Part shown: in pieces, positions 8,007-17,928 of the stretch
How the letters are laid out: each line of letters begins with the position of its first letter
How positions within the stretch are numbered: position 1 is the first letter of the stretch
Program-made: the position numbers and the translations under genes
From: Desulfoluna limicola
GTDB taxonomy: Bacteria; Desulfobacterota; Desulfobacteria; Desulfobacterales; Desulfolunaceae
Length of the DNA: 64,000 bases
Assembly (NCBI RefSeq): GCF_021654575.1
Contig: NZ_AP024488.1
Location: 3,867,501 to 3,931,500, forward strand
Direction: 5' to 3'
The notes under the pieces: model-generated
The model's input: only the letters and a program-made list of their open reading frames with translations
Database searches by the model: none
What the model was told of the DNA's origin: nothing

Positions 8007-10669
8007 CACAAAAAAATGAAATAGATCCAACGGCTCACCATTTCAAAGTACGTTTTGAGCATGAGACCAAAGAGTTACTGATTTCAAGAACGCGCTATAT
8101 CTTTATGGTGGCGGCCATTCTTTATCCATGCTTTTTCGGCCTGGACTGGTTGGTGGCGACTGATGACGCTCTTGTCTTCCTCTTCATACGTCTTGCCGTT
8201 GGTGCAAACTTCATTCTTTGTGCTTTGTTGCTGAAACTCCCGGCAGTGAAAAAATGCGTGCTTCCACTCTCAATATGGGGAGGGTACGCCTCCATTCTGG
8301 GAGTGATCATCATGACCCTGAAACTGGGGGGGTTCCTGAGTCAGTACTATGTTGGCATTGTGTTAATCCTCTTTATCCCCGGCCTTTTTCTTCCATGGAA
8401 CCTTACACCTACCATTATATTCGGCTTGTCTTCGATTTTGACCTACCTGGTTCTCAATGTAGCCCTCAGCTCTGCGCCATCAATCCATCTGGTGGACGCG
8501 GCAGGCCCCTTGTTTTTCATGACATGGAGTTTTCTCTTCATGGCCGTTGCCAATGTTGAGAAAGAGAAAACCCGCTGCAAGGACTTGATGCTGAGAATGC
8601 AGATCGAAAAGGCCAACGAGGAACTCAAGCAGCTGGACAAAACCAAAATGCGGTTCTTCTCCAATGTGAGCCATGAGCTTCGGACGCCTCTGGCCCTGAT
8701 CATCGGCCCCCTCGAGCAACTGCTGCACGACGAAAAAGCCATGGACCATGCCCCCTTGCTCAGGGCCATGGAAGCAAACGCCCACAGGCTCCTGCGCCAG
8801 GTGAACACCATCCTGGATTTTTCCAAGGCGGATGCAGGGAAGCTGAGCTGTCACTACAAAACGGGAAACCTGGGCACCATCCTTTCTGAGCTTGTCCAGG
8901 CAAGCGTGCCCTATTCAGAGCAGAAAAACATCGATATAAGTATCGATGGCGCTGAGAAAACCCCCGACAGCCTTATGGATATTGATAAAATTGAAACCAT
9001 CGCCGCCAATCTGATTTCAAATGCCCTGAAATTCACCCCCGAAGGCGGACAAATCTGCATCTCCGCAGGAAAAGCCAAACCCTTTGTCTGGTTTGAAATT
9101 CAGGATACCGGCATCGGCATTCCTGAAGATAAACTGGGGCTCATTTTTGAGCGGTTTCTCCAGGTGGACGACCAGCACTCGCGGAACAATGAAGGCACAG
9201 GCCTTGGCCTGGCCATGGTCCGGGAGTTGGTCCTGCTCCATGGGGGCAAGATTGATGTGCGGTCCGGACTCGGTATCGGCTCGACGTTCCGGGTTGAGCT
9301 TCCCATGAAGCCCCCCTCCCCAAGAGTCGATCGTCGGGAGAAGACAGGGCGAAGAAAGTTAGACCGAATTGCAGAGGAGAGACTCGATGCCCTGGTGGCG
9401 AAGGAGTACCAGGAGCGGAGCAGAAACCACAAAAAAACCCTGCTCGCCGATGTAACCCGTGGGACCGGCCTGGGGGACGGGTTGACCGGGGACCATGCCG
9501 ACACCATCAAACGCGCCCCACAGGGCGCCCCGAACGTTTTGGTGGTGGAGGACAACCCGGATCTCAGGGCTTTCATTGTCAGCAACCTTGTTGAGACCTA
9601 CCAGGTGGAGCAGGCGGAAGACGGCCAGGTGGGGCTGGACCTTGCCAGGCGCATGAACCCGGACCTGATCATATCCGATGTGATGATGCCGGTGATGGAC
9701 GGCCATGAGCTCTGTCGGCAAATCCGTAAAGACCCTTATTTATCGAGTGTCCCCATTATCCTGGTCACCTCAAAATCAGGGGGGGAGGCGGTTGAGACAG
9801 GCCTTGAAACCGGGGCCAATGATTATCTGTCCAAGCCTTTTGAAATACGGGAACTGAAAGCCAGGGTCACCACCCTTTTAAAAAACCGGTCCCTGGAAAA
9901 AAATATCAACGAGCGGGATACCCGGCTCACCGCCATTGGCCAGATGACCAGTGGCGTGGTCCATGACCTCAGGACGCAGTTGAATGCCATCATGGGGTTT
10001 ACCCAGATCGCCCAACTCTATTCCGGGCCCCTGGAAGAAAAAAAGGTATCCAAAAACCTGGAGCGAGTCATGGACTCATGTGTTCGACTCAACCGGATGA
10101 TTGGTGAGATATTGGATTTTGCACGGGGGCATGCCCCCGAACTGAACGCTCATCCAACCGCATTGGTCCCCTTCCTGGAAACCGCCCTGAGCCATCACCG
10201 GGACAAACTTAAAACCATGGAGATCTCTCTGGTCTCAGAGTATGACGATTGTGATGATATCCAGGTGAAGTTCGATTGCGATCAGATGCACAGGGTCATC
10301 GACAACTTGATCATGAATGCAAAAGAGGGGTTCTTTACCGGTCACGACGGGGCCGGTGATAAAACAATCCGGGTGACGGTCCGCCGTGAAGAGAGCCACG
10401 CCCTGATCCGTTTCTCGGACAACGGGCCCGGAATCCCCGAAGAGATTAAAACGTCTCTGTTTGAGCCGTTTACCACCACGGGCAAGAAATTCGGAACCGG
10501 CCTGGGACTTGCCACGGTCCGCAACATCGTGTCGGCCCACTCCGGGGAGATCGCTGTCGAGCCAAAGGGAAGCGAGGGCGGTGCCGTGTTTGAGTTAAAA
10601 TTTCCCATGAGTAAGGCCCGGAGGGGGTCACTTGAAACCACGCCGGCACACTCTTGTGCCCAAGGCTGA
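8003..10669 (+). CDS. Membrane hybrid sensor kinase, HK-REC-HK architecture
   Basis: 888 residues. About six hydrophobic segments (residues ~30-185) form an N-terminal membrane sensor with no extracytoplasmic domain. A short coiled coil leads to a first HisKA domain (SNVSHELRTPL, His224) and a HATPase_c domain (DTGIGIPEDKLGLIFERF, GTGLGLAM). A receiver domain follows (phospho-acceptor Asp559 in LIISDVMMP; Lys in YLSKPF). A second, different HisKA (VVHDLRTQLNAIMGF, His654) and a second HATPase_c (DNGPGIPEEI, GTGLGLATV) complete it. Both kinase modules look catalytically complete. The gene overlaps the fusion gene upstream by four bases, so the two probably serve one signalling route. No separate response regulator or output domain is adjacent. 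A strong terminator lies about 80 bases downstream. Confidence 0.88.
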   Translation: MTQKNEIDPTAHHFKVRFEHETKELLISRTRYIFMVAAILYPCFFGLDWLVATDDALVFLFIRLAVGANFILCALLLKLPAVKKCVLPLSIWGGYASILGVIIMTLKLGGFLSQYYVGIVLILFIPGLFLPWNLTPTIIFGLSSILTYLVLNVALSSAPSIHLVDAAGPLFFMTWSFLFMAVANVEKEKTRCKDLMLRMQIEKANEELKQLDKTKMRFFSNVSHELRTPLALIIGPLEQLLHDEKAMDHAPLLRAMEANAHRLLRQVNTILDFSKADAGKLSCHYKTGNLGTILSELVQASVPYSEQKNIDISIDGAEKTPDSLMDIDKIETIAANLISNALKFTPEGGQICISAGKAKPFVWFEIQDTGIGIPEDKLGLIFERFLQVDDQHSRNNEGTGLGLAMVRELVLLHGGKIDVRSGLGIGSTFRVELPMKPPSPRVDRREKTGRRKLDRIAEERLDALVAKEYQERSRNHKKTLLADVTRGTGLGDGLTGDHADTIKRAPQGAPNVLVVEDNPDLRAFIVSNLVETYQVEQAEDGQVGLDLARRMNPDLIISDVMMPVMDGHELCRQIRKDPYLSSVPIILVTSKSGGEAVETGLETGANDYLSKPFEIRELKARVTTLLKNRSLEKNINERDTRLTAIGQMTSGVVHDLRTQLNAIMGFTQIAQLYSGPLEEKKVSKNLERVMDSCVRLNRMIGEILDFARGHAPELNAHPTALVPFLETALSHHRDKLKTMEISLVSEYDDCDDIQVKFDCDQMHRVIDNLIMNAKEGFFTGHDGAGDKTIRVTVRREESHALIRFSDNGPGIPEEIKTSLFEPFTTTGKKFGTGLGLATVRNIVSAHSGEIAVEPKGSEGGAVFELKFPMSKARRGSLETTPAHSCAQG

Positions 10670-10746
10670 ACCCAAGATACCATGCATGAGAGATCGTCAG
10701 CTGCCCCCCCATGTCCAGCATGGGCCAGATGGACTGCCCAGAACGG

Positions 10747-10790
10747 AAAAACCCCAAGATCCTTATCGAATCTTGGGGTTTTCGTTTTTA
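10747..10790 (+). terminator. Rho-independent terminator
   Basis: A 13-base stem (AAAACCCCAAGAT / ATCTTGGGGTTTT) is followed by a T-rich run. It closes the fusion/kinase operon. Confidence 0.85.
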
Positions 10791-11012
10791 CCGGAACCTG
10801 TAAAACATATAAGAGGTTCATCAGCTGATCAGTCACCCAATATTGTGTTAAGCGATATGTGATGATTCACCCAACCTCATTGGCTGCAAATGTTACCGTA
10901 AGGGAATATCGCCTTGCGCCAGGGGTAAGCATACGTTATTATTTCCCGAACGGTAATAAATGTTCTTTTATAGCTCAAAACACAGATTTTTTACCCGAGC
11001 AGGATTGTAACA
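10791..11012. promoter_or_regulatory. Upstream region of hipB
   Basis: AT-rich, non-coding. It presumably carries the hipB promoter and operators, but I cannot point to specific sites. An AGGA ribosome site precedes the hipB ATG. Confidence 0.3.
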
Positions 11013-11240
11013 ATGGCACAGATAGATCTGCCCCCCATAAAAAATGCGACGGAGCTTGGCAAAATGGTACGCGCCAAAAGAAAAGAGATCGGAATGACCC
11101 AAGCCGATTTTGCAGGTCTCTGCAATGTGGGCACCCGGTTTATATCTGAACTTGAAAACGGCAAGCCGACCCTTGAGTTTGACCGAGTGCTACGGGTCGC
11201 CCAGCTCATTGGAATTGATCTCTTTGCAAAAGGCAGGTGA
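11013..11240 (+). CDS. hipB: HipB-like XRE-family antitoxin/repressor
   Basis: A 75-residue single-domain helix-turn-helix protein of the XRE family (LGKMVRAKRKEIGMTQADFAGLCNVGTRFISELENGK, then LEFDRVLRVAQLIGIDL), matching HipB in length and sequence pattern. HipB binds operators and neutralises the HipA kinase. The frame is intact with a good start. The adjacent hipA is broken, so this antitoxin has no functional partner here. It may persist as an orphan repressor or be a recent relic. Confidence 0.85.
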   Translation: MAQIDLPPIKNATELGKMVRAKRKEIGMTQADFAGLCNVGTRFISELENGKPTLEFDRVLRVAQLIGIDLFAKGR

Positions 11241-11858
11241 GTGGTGCAGACTCTTCATGTGTTCATACACAACCAACTGGCAGGGGTTCTGTCTCAAAAA
11301 GATCGGCTCTTCACCTTTGAGTACGCATCAGAGTATCTTGCTTCCCCCCATCCCGCACCACTTTCTGCAACGTTGCCGTTAACCACGGATGCCCATCTCC
11401 CGGAACGGGTGAAGGCTTTTTTTCAAACCTGCTTCCAGAAGGCGATCTGAGGACCCTCATTGCAAATGATCGAAAAATATCTGCAGACAACGATTTTGCG
11501 CTGCTTAGGGAGATTGGGGGTGAATGTGCTGGCGCGGTATCTCTCCTGCCCCCTGGCAGTCGGCCCCAGGCAGATACCAACTATGTGCCGTTACCCGACA
11601 GCCACCTTGCCGGCATGATAAAATCTGCATCGCTGAAACCTCTTATCATCCAAAGTGATGTGCTTCGCCTCTCCCTTGCCGGAGCCCAGAACAAAAGCCC
11701 TGTCTATTATGAAAACGACCAATGCTCTCTCCCCAAAGGGAACGCACCCAGCAGCCACATCCTGAAAATCGCCTCTCCGGGCTTTCCCGATCTCATTGAA
11801 AATGAATTTTTTTGCATGAAACTCGCCGAAAAAGCGGGTGCCGTTTATCCCCATGTGC
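11241..11858 (+). pseudogene. hipA: hipA kinase toxin, frameshifted and truncated
   Basis: It starts (GTG) directly after the hipB stop. The first 60 residues match the HipA N-subdomain (IHNQLAGVLSQKD.., YLASPHPAPLSATLPL). The frame then breaks in a run of seven T (about 11417-11423). The expected continuation (NLLPEGDLRTLIANDR.., EIGGECAGAVSLLP.., then SLAGAQNKSPVYY and LPKGNAPSSHILKI) is in another frame, up to about 11858 (AEKAGAVYPHV). Beyond that the HipA kinase core, including the catalytic Asp and metal-binding motifs, is missing, and the sequence becomes an inverted umuC fragment. The gene is therefore inactive even if the frameshift were a sequencing error. Confidence 0.82.
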
Positions 11859-12040
11859 TTTTGAATCATGCTACGGTCAGCCCTGACCAGATCCAAGGCC
11901 GTGTTGATGCCCCGCACTTTGAGAAACGTCTCATACCGCCAGCCAACGCCCCAGATTTTGCCCACCTCAGCGGCCGCCAGCGCCCGATCGTGCCACACAG
12001 GAGTGCGGCGCTCCATTTCAACCGGCTTATGCCCTGACAA
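11851..12040 (-). pseudogene. umuC: umuC (DNA polymerase V subunit) fragment
   Basis: On the minus strand a short piece reads ALAAAEVGKIWGVGWRYETF then LKVRGINTALDLVRADRSMI and QKHMG. This is the helix-hairpin-helix/thumb region of UmuC-type Y-family polymerases (E. coli: DDVWGIGRRISKKL...GIKTVLDLA). Only about 60 residues remain. The palm domain and little-finger domain are absent. The piece abuts the broken end of hipA in opposite orientation, so a deletion or inversion joined two unrelated genes. Confidence 0.65.
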
Positions 12041-12223
12041 ATCGTGTATTTAAAGGAAAGACGAGGGGACAGGCAACATACGCTCTCGGACTTGACTCCT
12101 GATAGCTTTACCGTGAATGATAACAGCGCCTTTTTTATAGGTTAGCGGACTTCAGCGCAGGAGCTACTTCATGCTTATTCATTTTTTTTTATTGCGCTTT
12201 ACCTGACTCTTTTTAACACCCTT

Positions 12224-12586
12224 TTATACACGGATGATGTCCCCTTTGAGTGAATAAAGAATAGCCAGAACATCTTTTTTCTCGGCTTCACCCAGGCTGT
12301 TTTTGTCCATGGCATCAAGGATATCATCCACCACAGCCACAAACTCCTGCTCTGAGATGTTCATCCCTTTGTGGATGGACAGCATGTCTTTTCCCGTATA
12401 CGGCTTGGGCCCTCCGGATCCTGCACAAAAAAATTCGACGGACATGCGACGCGCATGTTCAAGGTCCCTGGCGTTTACATATCGAGTTTTGACGATGGGG
12501 TTGTTCAGGTGCGCTTCAAGCACATCATCCACAAGGCGTGAAATCCCATCGGTACCGCCCAGACGTTCGTAAAGTGAGTTGGCCAT
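12224..12586 (-). CDS. glbN: Group I truncated haemoglobin
   Basis: A 120-residue 2-on-2 globin (trHb1). It shows the group's N-terminal LYERLGGTDGISRLVDD, the GGPKPYTGKDM segment and the proximal haem ligand His72 (LSIHKGMNI). Length and motif order match GlbN/HbN proteins, which bind O2 or NO and often protect against nitrosative stress or supply oxygen handling in otherwise anaerobic bacteria. A strong AAGGGAG precedes the ATG. It is a single-gene unit between the decayed hip locus and the integrase remnant, so it may be cargo of the old island, but the gene itself is intact. Confidence 0.93.
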   Translation of the reverse strand: MANSLYERLGGTDGISRLVDDVLEAHLNNPIVKTRYVNARDLEHARRMSVEFFCAGSGGPKPYTGKDMLSIHKGMNISEQEFVAVVDDILDAMDKNSLGEAEKKDVLAILYSLKGDIIRV

Positions 12587-12772
12587 GTTTTTTTCTCCCT
12601 TTGTTTTGATAGGCGATAAACAAGGTTGCCGTGATGGGTCCGGATCGGTTCATCAAGGGTAGTTTTCCTATGAGCTCAGAAAGCTGACATGTAACGGTTG
12701 CGGAGACAAGGTGGCAAGGATTAGGGCAATTGCACGGCGTGAATCTTTTTAAGATACACCGTTTGGTTTTAT

Positions 12773-13517
12773 TTATGAATATAATTCCCCCGGACGAACA
12801 AACACCAAGGGAGCAAGCCTCAGGGCACACCGTGTGATCAGGCGCCCCTCGTACCCGTCCATGGCCCAGAGCAAGGCCCCTATTTTTTGGGGATCGGTGA
12901 TGGTGGCCATCCGCTTCGATTTGGCCGGAGCCAACGCCCCATGAAGGCCTGCCCCTGGATCTATCTCGGCCCGGCCGGTGGCAATAGCATACCGATAGAC
13001 CTGGCCACAAATCTGCTTCACCCTGTGAGCTGTTTCACGGGCCCCCCGCTCCTCAACACGGCGCAACACCGCCAAAAGGTCAGGGGCCTTGATGGATGCG
13101 ATGGGCCTGGCCCCAAGCCAGGGGAACACGTTCAATTCAAGTCGCCTGATGATGGTCCGGGCGTGCCCCTGGGTCCAGACATCCGTGTTTTTCGTGAACC
13201 ACTCCAGGACCACCGCTTCGAAGCTGTGGGTGACCGCCTCAACCTGGGCGGTTTGGGCGGCCTTCTTCAACTCCTGGGGGTCGATATCATTGCGGATCCT
13301 CTTGCGGGCTTCGTCGCGCTGTTCTCGGGCCTCCTTGAGCGAGACCTCCGGGTAGACCCCAAGGGCCAGGGTCTTCTGCTTCCCCCCAAAACGGTAGTTC
13401 ATCCGAAAATATTTCCCGGACGAATTGACCAGCAGGTAAAGCCCTCTCACATCGGAGATGTTTGTACGGTTTCTCTTTGACCTTGGCTTTGCGAATGGCG
13501 GCATCGGTGAGTCCCAT
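12773..13517 (-). pseudogene. P4-type tyrosine integrase, frameshifted and C-terminally truncated
   Basis: The proper start (MGLTDAAIRKAKVKEKPYK) is at 13517. A one-base shift near 13470 moves the rest (NISDVRGLYLLVNSSGKYFR...) into another frame, which carries the DUF4102 arm-binding and core-binding domains. The frame stops at APLVFVRPGELYS. That is exactly where the catalytic domain starts with its first Arg motif (RPGEL), so the rest of the catalytic residues, including the Tyr nucleophile, are missing. The enzyme is dead. Its place beside the 3' end of ssrA shows that an island once integrated into the tmRNA gene, a classic target of this integrase family. Confidence 0.87.
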
Positions 13518-13724
13518 GATGGTATCGCCCCGATGGGGGGTGCCAACACGAGAGACCTTCCCAGGACACAGGTATCCATGAGGACATCATCCGGCATGAC
13601 GTCTGGCTCGGAAGGGCTCGGCGTTTTTGGGATATAGGCAGGGGCATCGGGAGCCGCAACAGAGGGAAAGGAGGAGGGCAAAGAAAACGATTCAACCACA
13701 TTAAAAATCAGACAGTTGGGACGA

Positions 13725-13790
13725 TTTGATGGTATCCCGTTTTGCAGACCCTGCAGATACCATCAAAAATACCCCCAAAAGTGATGGTAT
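13725..13790. repeat. Inverted and direct GATGGTATC repeats, probable integrase arm sites
   Basis: TTTGATGGTATC (13725-13736) is matched by its exact reverse complement GATACCATCAAA (13756-13767), and TGATGGTAT occurs again at 13782. They lie between the integrase start and the ssrA 3' end, where arm-type binding sites are expected. The role is inferred from position. Confidence 0.5.
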
Positions 13791-13817
13791 GTCAAAGGAT
13801 CTTGTGAGAAGCCTTGG

Positions 13818-13858
13818 GACAAAAAAAATCCCGAGAGCCTTGTAGACTCTCGGGATTC
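13818..13858 (-). terminator. Terminator of ssrA
   Basis: On the minus strand, AATCCCGAGAG and CTCTCGGGATT form an 11-base stem followed by eight T. It sits about 30 bases past the tmRNA 3' end. Confidence 0.88.
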
Positions 13859-13889
13859 GGACTTCTTTGGAACTCGTGGAACTATAATT

Positions 13890-14290
13890 TGGTGGAGGCG
13901 GCGGGAATCGAACCCGCGTCCTGAAATAATTCCCCGTAAGACCTCTACACTCATAGTCAGCATATCAATACGGTCGGATTTTACCTGCTGGCTCGGTCCT
14001 CCGATCGTCCCCTTATAGCTACAATTTCGGTTCCAGACGCCGCCAGGTGGTGGAATACCAGGCTTCCGGTCCCTATCACATTAAAGTTGCGCCACGTTGA
14101 CCCTAAGTGAGAAAGCCAGGTGACGTGCCTCCCGAGGGAGACAGTGTTGCGGGTTCACTGCAATTAAGCAGCTACCGCATATGCGTAGTCGTCAGCAATT
14201 ATGTTGTGATCGATTATTAACGAGGCCAACGATCATCCTCGGAGTGCAGTCAAACAGCTCTCATATCCCAGTCGAACCCAGGACGCCCCC
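13890..14290 (-). ncRNA. ssrA: tmRNA (SsrA)
   Basis: Transfer-messenger RNA, which rescues stalled ribosomes and tags the unfinished peptide for proteolysis. The 5' end (GGGGGCGTCCTGGGTTCGAC near 14290) and the 3' end (GCGGGTTCGATTCCCGCC, then GCCTCCACCA at 13890) form the alanine-tRNA-like domain with encoded CCA. The open frame for the tag ends GCT GAC GAC TAC GCA TAT GCG GTA GCT GCT TAA, giving a tag tail ADDYAYAVAA (the resume codon is inferred). About 400 bases is a normal length. The gene is followed by a strong terminator and preceded by smpB, its protein partner, a common arrangement. Confidence 0.95.
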
Positions 14291-14543
14291 ATATAATGGT
14301 TTTCTAAGAGATGTGACCAACCTGAACCAAAACGAGGTGAGTGGTTCAGGCCAAACGTAAAGTAATGCATTCGCCGCCTCGTGTCAATGGGCTTGCGAAC
14401 TGTGGGGTGGGGCCCCCGGATAACACGATACGTTTTTTTGTGGTTCGTGGTGCCTGGTTCATGGAGTCGCTGCGCTCCGGCACGTATCAAAGGAATGGGT
14501 ACCGGAAATAGCTTGAACAAAGAACCACGCACGAAGAACGTCG

Positions 14544-15014
14544 TTACGAATAATCCTTCTGCTTGTTCATGCGGTTCACCTCAAGCTTGGCATCCCGCTC
14601 TTTCATGGTCTGGCGCTTGTCGTAAAGTTTCTTGCCACGACCGATGCCAACCTTCATCTTGATGCGGTTTCCCTTGATGTAGATACTCAAAGGGATAAGG
14701 GAACACCCTTTGATATTCATCATGTCGGAGATCTTCCTGATCTCTTTCTTGTTCAGGAGGAGCTTTCTCGGACGCAATGGGTCGTGGTTGGAATGAAAAG
14801 AGAAGGGGTACTGAGTGATATGCATCTGATAAACGAAGATCTCCCCGTTATCCGCGATCTTGCAGTAGGCCTCTTTCAGGTTTACCGCGCCGTCCCGCAA
14901 GGATTTCACCTCAGAGCCCACCAGCACCAATCCGGCCTCGTACTGGTCGGTGATCTCATAGTTATACCTCGCCTTTCTGTTATTGGCGATGGATCGGGTG
15001 CTCTTTTCTGACAT
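14544..15014 (-). CDS. smpB: SsrA-binding protein SmpB
   Basis: A 156-residue protein that binds the tRNA-like domain of tmRNA and occupies the ribosomal decoding centre in trans-translation. The family's features are all visible: NRKARYNYEI, GLVLVGSEVKSLRDGAVNLKEAY, the LLLNKKEI block and the basic C-terminal tail (IGRGKKLYDKRQTMKERDAK). I start at MSEKSTRS, preceded by AAGGGG eight bases upstream. A longer in-frame extension to 15113 lacks family similarity. It lies just upstream of ssrA on the same strand. Confidence 0.96.
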   Translation of the reverse strand: MSEKSTRSIANNRKARYNYEITDQYEAGLVLVGSEVKSLRDGAVNLKEAYCKIADNGEIFVYQMHITQYPFSFHSNHDPLRPRKLLLNKKEIRKISDMMNIKGCSLIPLSIYIKGNRIKMKVGIGRGKKLYDKRQTMKERDAKLEVNRMNKQKDYS

Positions 15015-15139
15015 ATCAATACCCCTTACTCGCTCACAATGGTTTTGCCCACATCGAAAAAAAGGAACCGGTAACCGCGAGGCGGCACCGGTTCTTTCAT
15101 ACTCTGTTTTCAAGGCTCAGTAAACAGCCCTTTCCACGA

Positions 15140-16939
<1,800 letters not shown>

Positions 16940-17104
16940 GACAACGCACTTGCCGGTGCGTATTTACTCGTATTGACTGAACCTTGCGGCCCCGATGCTA
17001 TCGCTCGTTTGTATAGGGAACGCCATTCATATCCACGCCTGTCGAACAGCCGAGAGCCCACTCAAAGGTTGAGCGGGTACTACGCCTGAACGTGGCCCTG
17101 GGGG

Positions 17105-17419
17105 TTACTCATCGGTCTCGATGAGCTCGAAGATACGGTCAAGGACGGGCCTGTCGGAAGCGTCTTCCACTCCAATCTCGATTTCGACCCCTTTGGAACA
17201 CCCCAGGGTCAGGATATCGATGATGCTCGTCGCATCGGCCCTTTCACCCTCACGCTCCAGCCATACCTCTCCCACAGCGTCAGCTGCGGCCTTGGCAATC
17301 ATGGCGGCGGGTCTGGCGTGGATGCCCAATTCACTTTTTACCGTTGTTTTTCTTGAAATTGCTTTGATATGACTTACCTTCAGGTACTTGGTGCATAACA
17401 GTCCGGTTTCCCGGGACAA
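17105..17419 (-). CDS. ptsH: Phosphocarrier protein HPr
   Basis: An HPr-family protein with the phospho-histidine motif SELGIHARPAA (His34 in this numbering). The regulatory serine region is kept (ATSIIDILTLGCSKG), so control by HPr kinase is conceivable. It relays phosphate from enzyme I, encoded directly downstream. The start is unclear: the frame has no ATG, and the only standard option is a TTG at 17419, which gives a 104-residue protein with about 20 extra residues. An excellent AAGG ribosome-site-like sequence lies inside the frame, eight bases before an ATC codon that would give the usual HPr length. That would require a rare start codon. Confidence 0.9.
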   Translation of the reverse strand: MSRETGLLCTKYLKVSHIKAISRKTTVKSELGIHARPAAMIAKAAADAVGEVWLEREGERADATSIIDILTLGCSKGVEIEIGVEDASDRPVLDRIFELIETDE

Positions 17420-17448
17420 AGAAAAATACCGGACATTATTAGCACAGC

Positions 17449-17511
17449 GCCTCTTCTTGTGTCAATCTGAAAACACTGATATTGTTTCAGATTAAAAACA
17501 ATCACAAGAGG
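17449..17511. repeat. Nested inverted repeats between ptsH and the glutaredoxin gene
   Basis: AATCTGAAA / TTTCAGATT (17464-17472 and 17484-17492) lie inside CCTCTTcTTGTG / CACAAGAGG. The position in the divergent promoter region suggests operator sites or overlapping promoters. No known regulator box was recognised. Confidence 0.4.
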
Positions 17512-17567
17512 TTGGGTTTACCAACACATCCGTCGATAGACCACATTTGACCCAGGAGACCGATCCC

Positions 17568-17786
17568 ATGAAACAGTCGGTGACCATTTACGGGAAGGAG
17601 AGGTGCCCCTTCACCAGGGCCGCCATCGACGCCCTGACAGAACAAGGCGACGAGGTGGTGTACATTGATGTCCTCAAGACCCCTGATATGATGGATAAGA
17701 TGCTAATCCTTTCAGGCGGCGAGCGAAAAGTTCCGGTGATCGTTGCCGACGGCACCGTCACCATCGGATGGCAGGGCAACGGCTGA
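17568..17786 (+). CDS. UXX-star-type glutaredoxin-like protein, possibly a selenoprotein
   Basis: A short thioredoxin-fold protein with a glutaredoxin-like redox motif (VTIYGKERCPFTRAA, Cys13 in CPFT), the cis-proline segment GGERKVPVIV and a C-terminal glycine-rich VTIGWQGNG. This pattern fits the UXX-star family, in which selenocysteine or cysteine occupies the redox position. I start at the ATG at 17568 (GGAG eight bases upstream) rather than the TTG at 17547. The annotated stop is TGA. Reading through it adds only two residues (Arg, Ile) before a second TGA at 17793. From memory, family members often end in a glycine-rich tail with Cys or Sec near the end. A 7-base stem with a GGT loop (17803-17819) lies 23 bases past the TGA, within the range of bacterial SECIS elements. 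Selenocysteine here is a hypothesis. Confidence 0.72.
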   Translation: MKQSVTIYGKERCPFTRAAIDALTEQGDEVVYIDVLKTPDMMDKMLILSGGERKVPVIVADGTVTIGWQGNG

Positions 17787-17802
17787 CGGATCTGAAACCG
17801 TC

Positions 17803-17819
17803 TCCGGCAGGTTGCCGGA
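17803..17819 (+). promoter_or_regulatory. Candidate bacterial SECIS-like hairpin
   Basis: TCCGGCA and TGCCGGA pair around a GGT loop, 23 bases after the in-frame TGA at 17784. A second small stem (GACGG / CCGTC, 17785-17802) overlaps its base. It has no T-run, so a terminator role is less likely. Assignment is tentative. Confidence 0.35.
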
Positions 17820-17928
17820 ACCCAGAACAGTCAGCCTTCAAATACCCGGGCCTGTGGACCCGATCCCCCCCCTCTGGAATTCCCCAGTTGAGCGGAAAGT
17901 GGAGTCACAACGATAGAGGAGTTATGCC

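Noticed and set aside
13890..13960. tRNA gene near 13.9 kb
   Set aside because: The T-arm and CCA end belong to the tRNA-like domain of tmRNA, not a separate tRNA.
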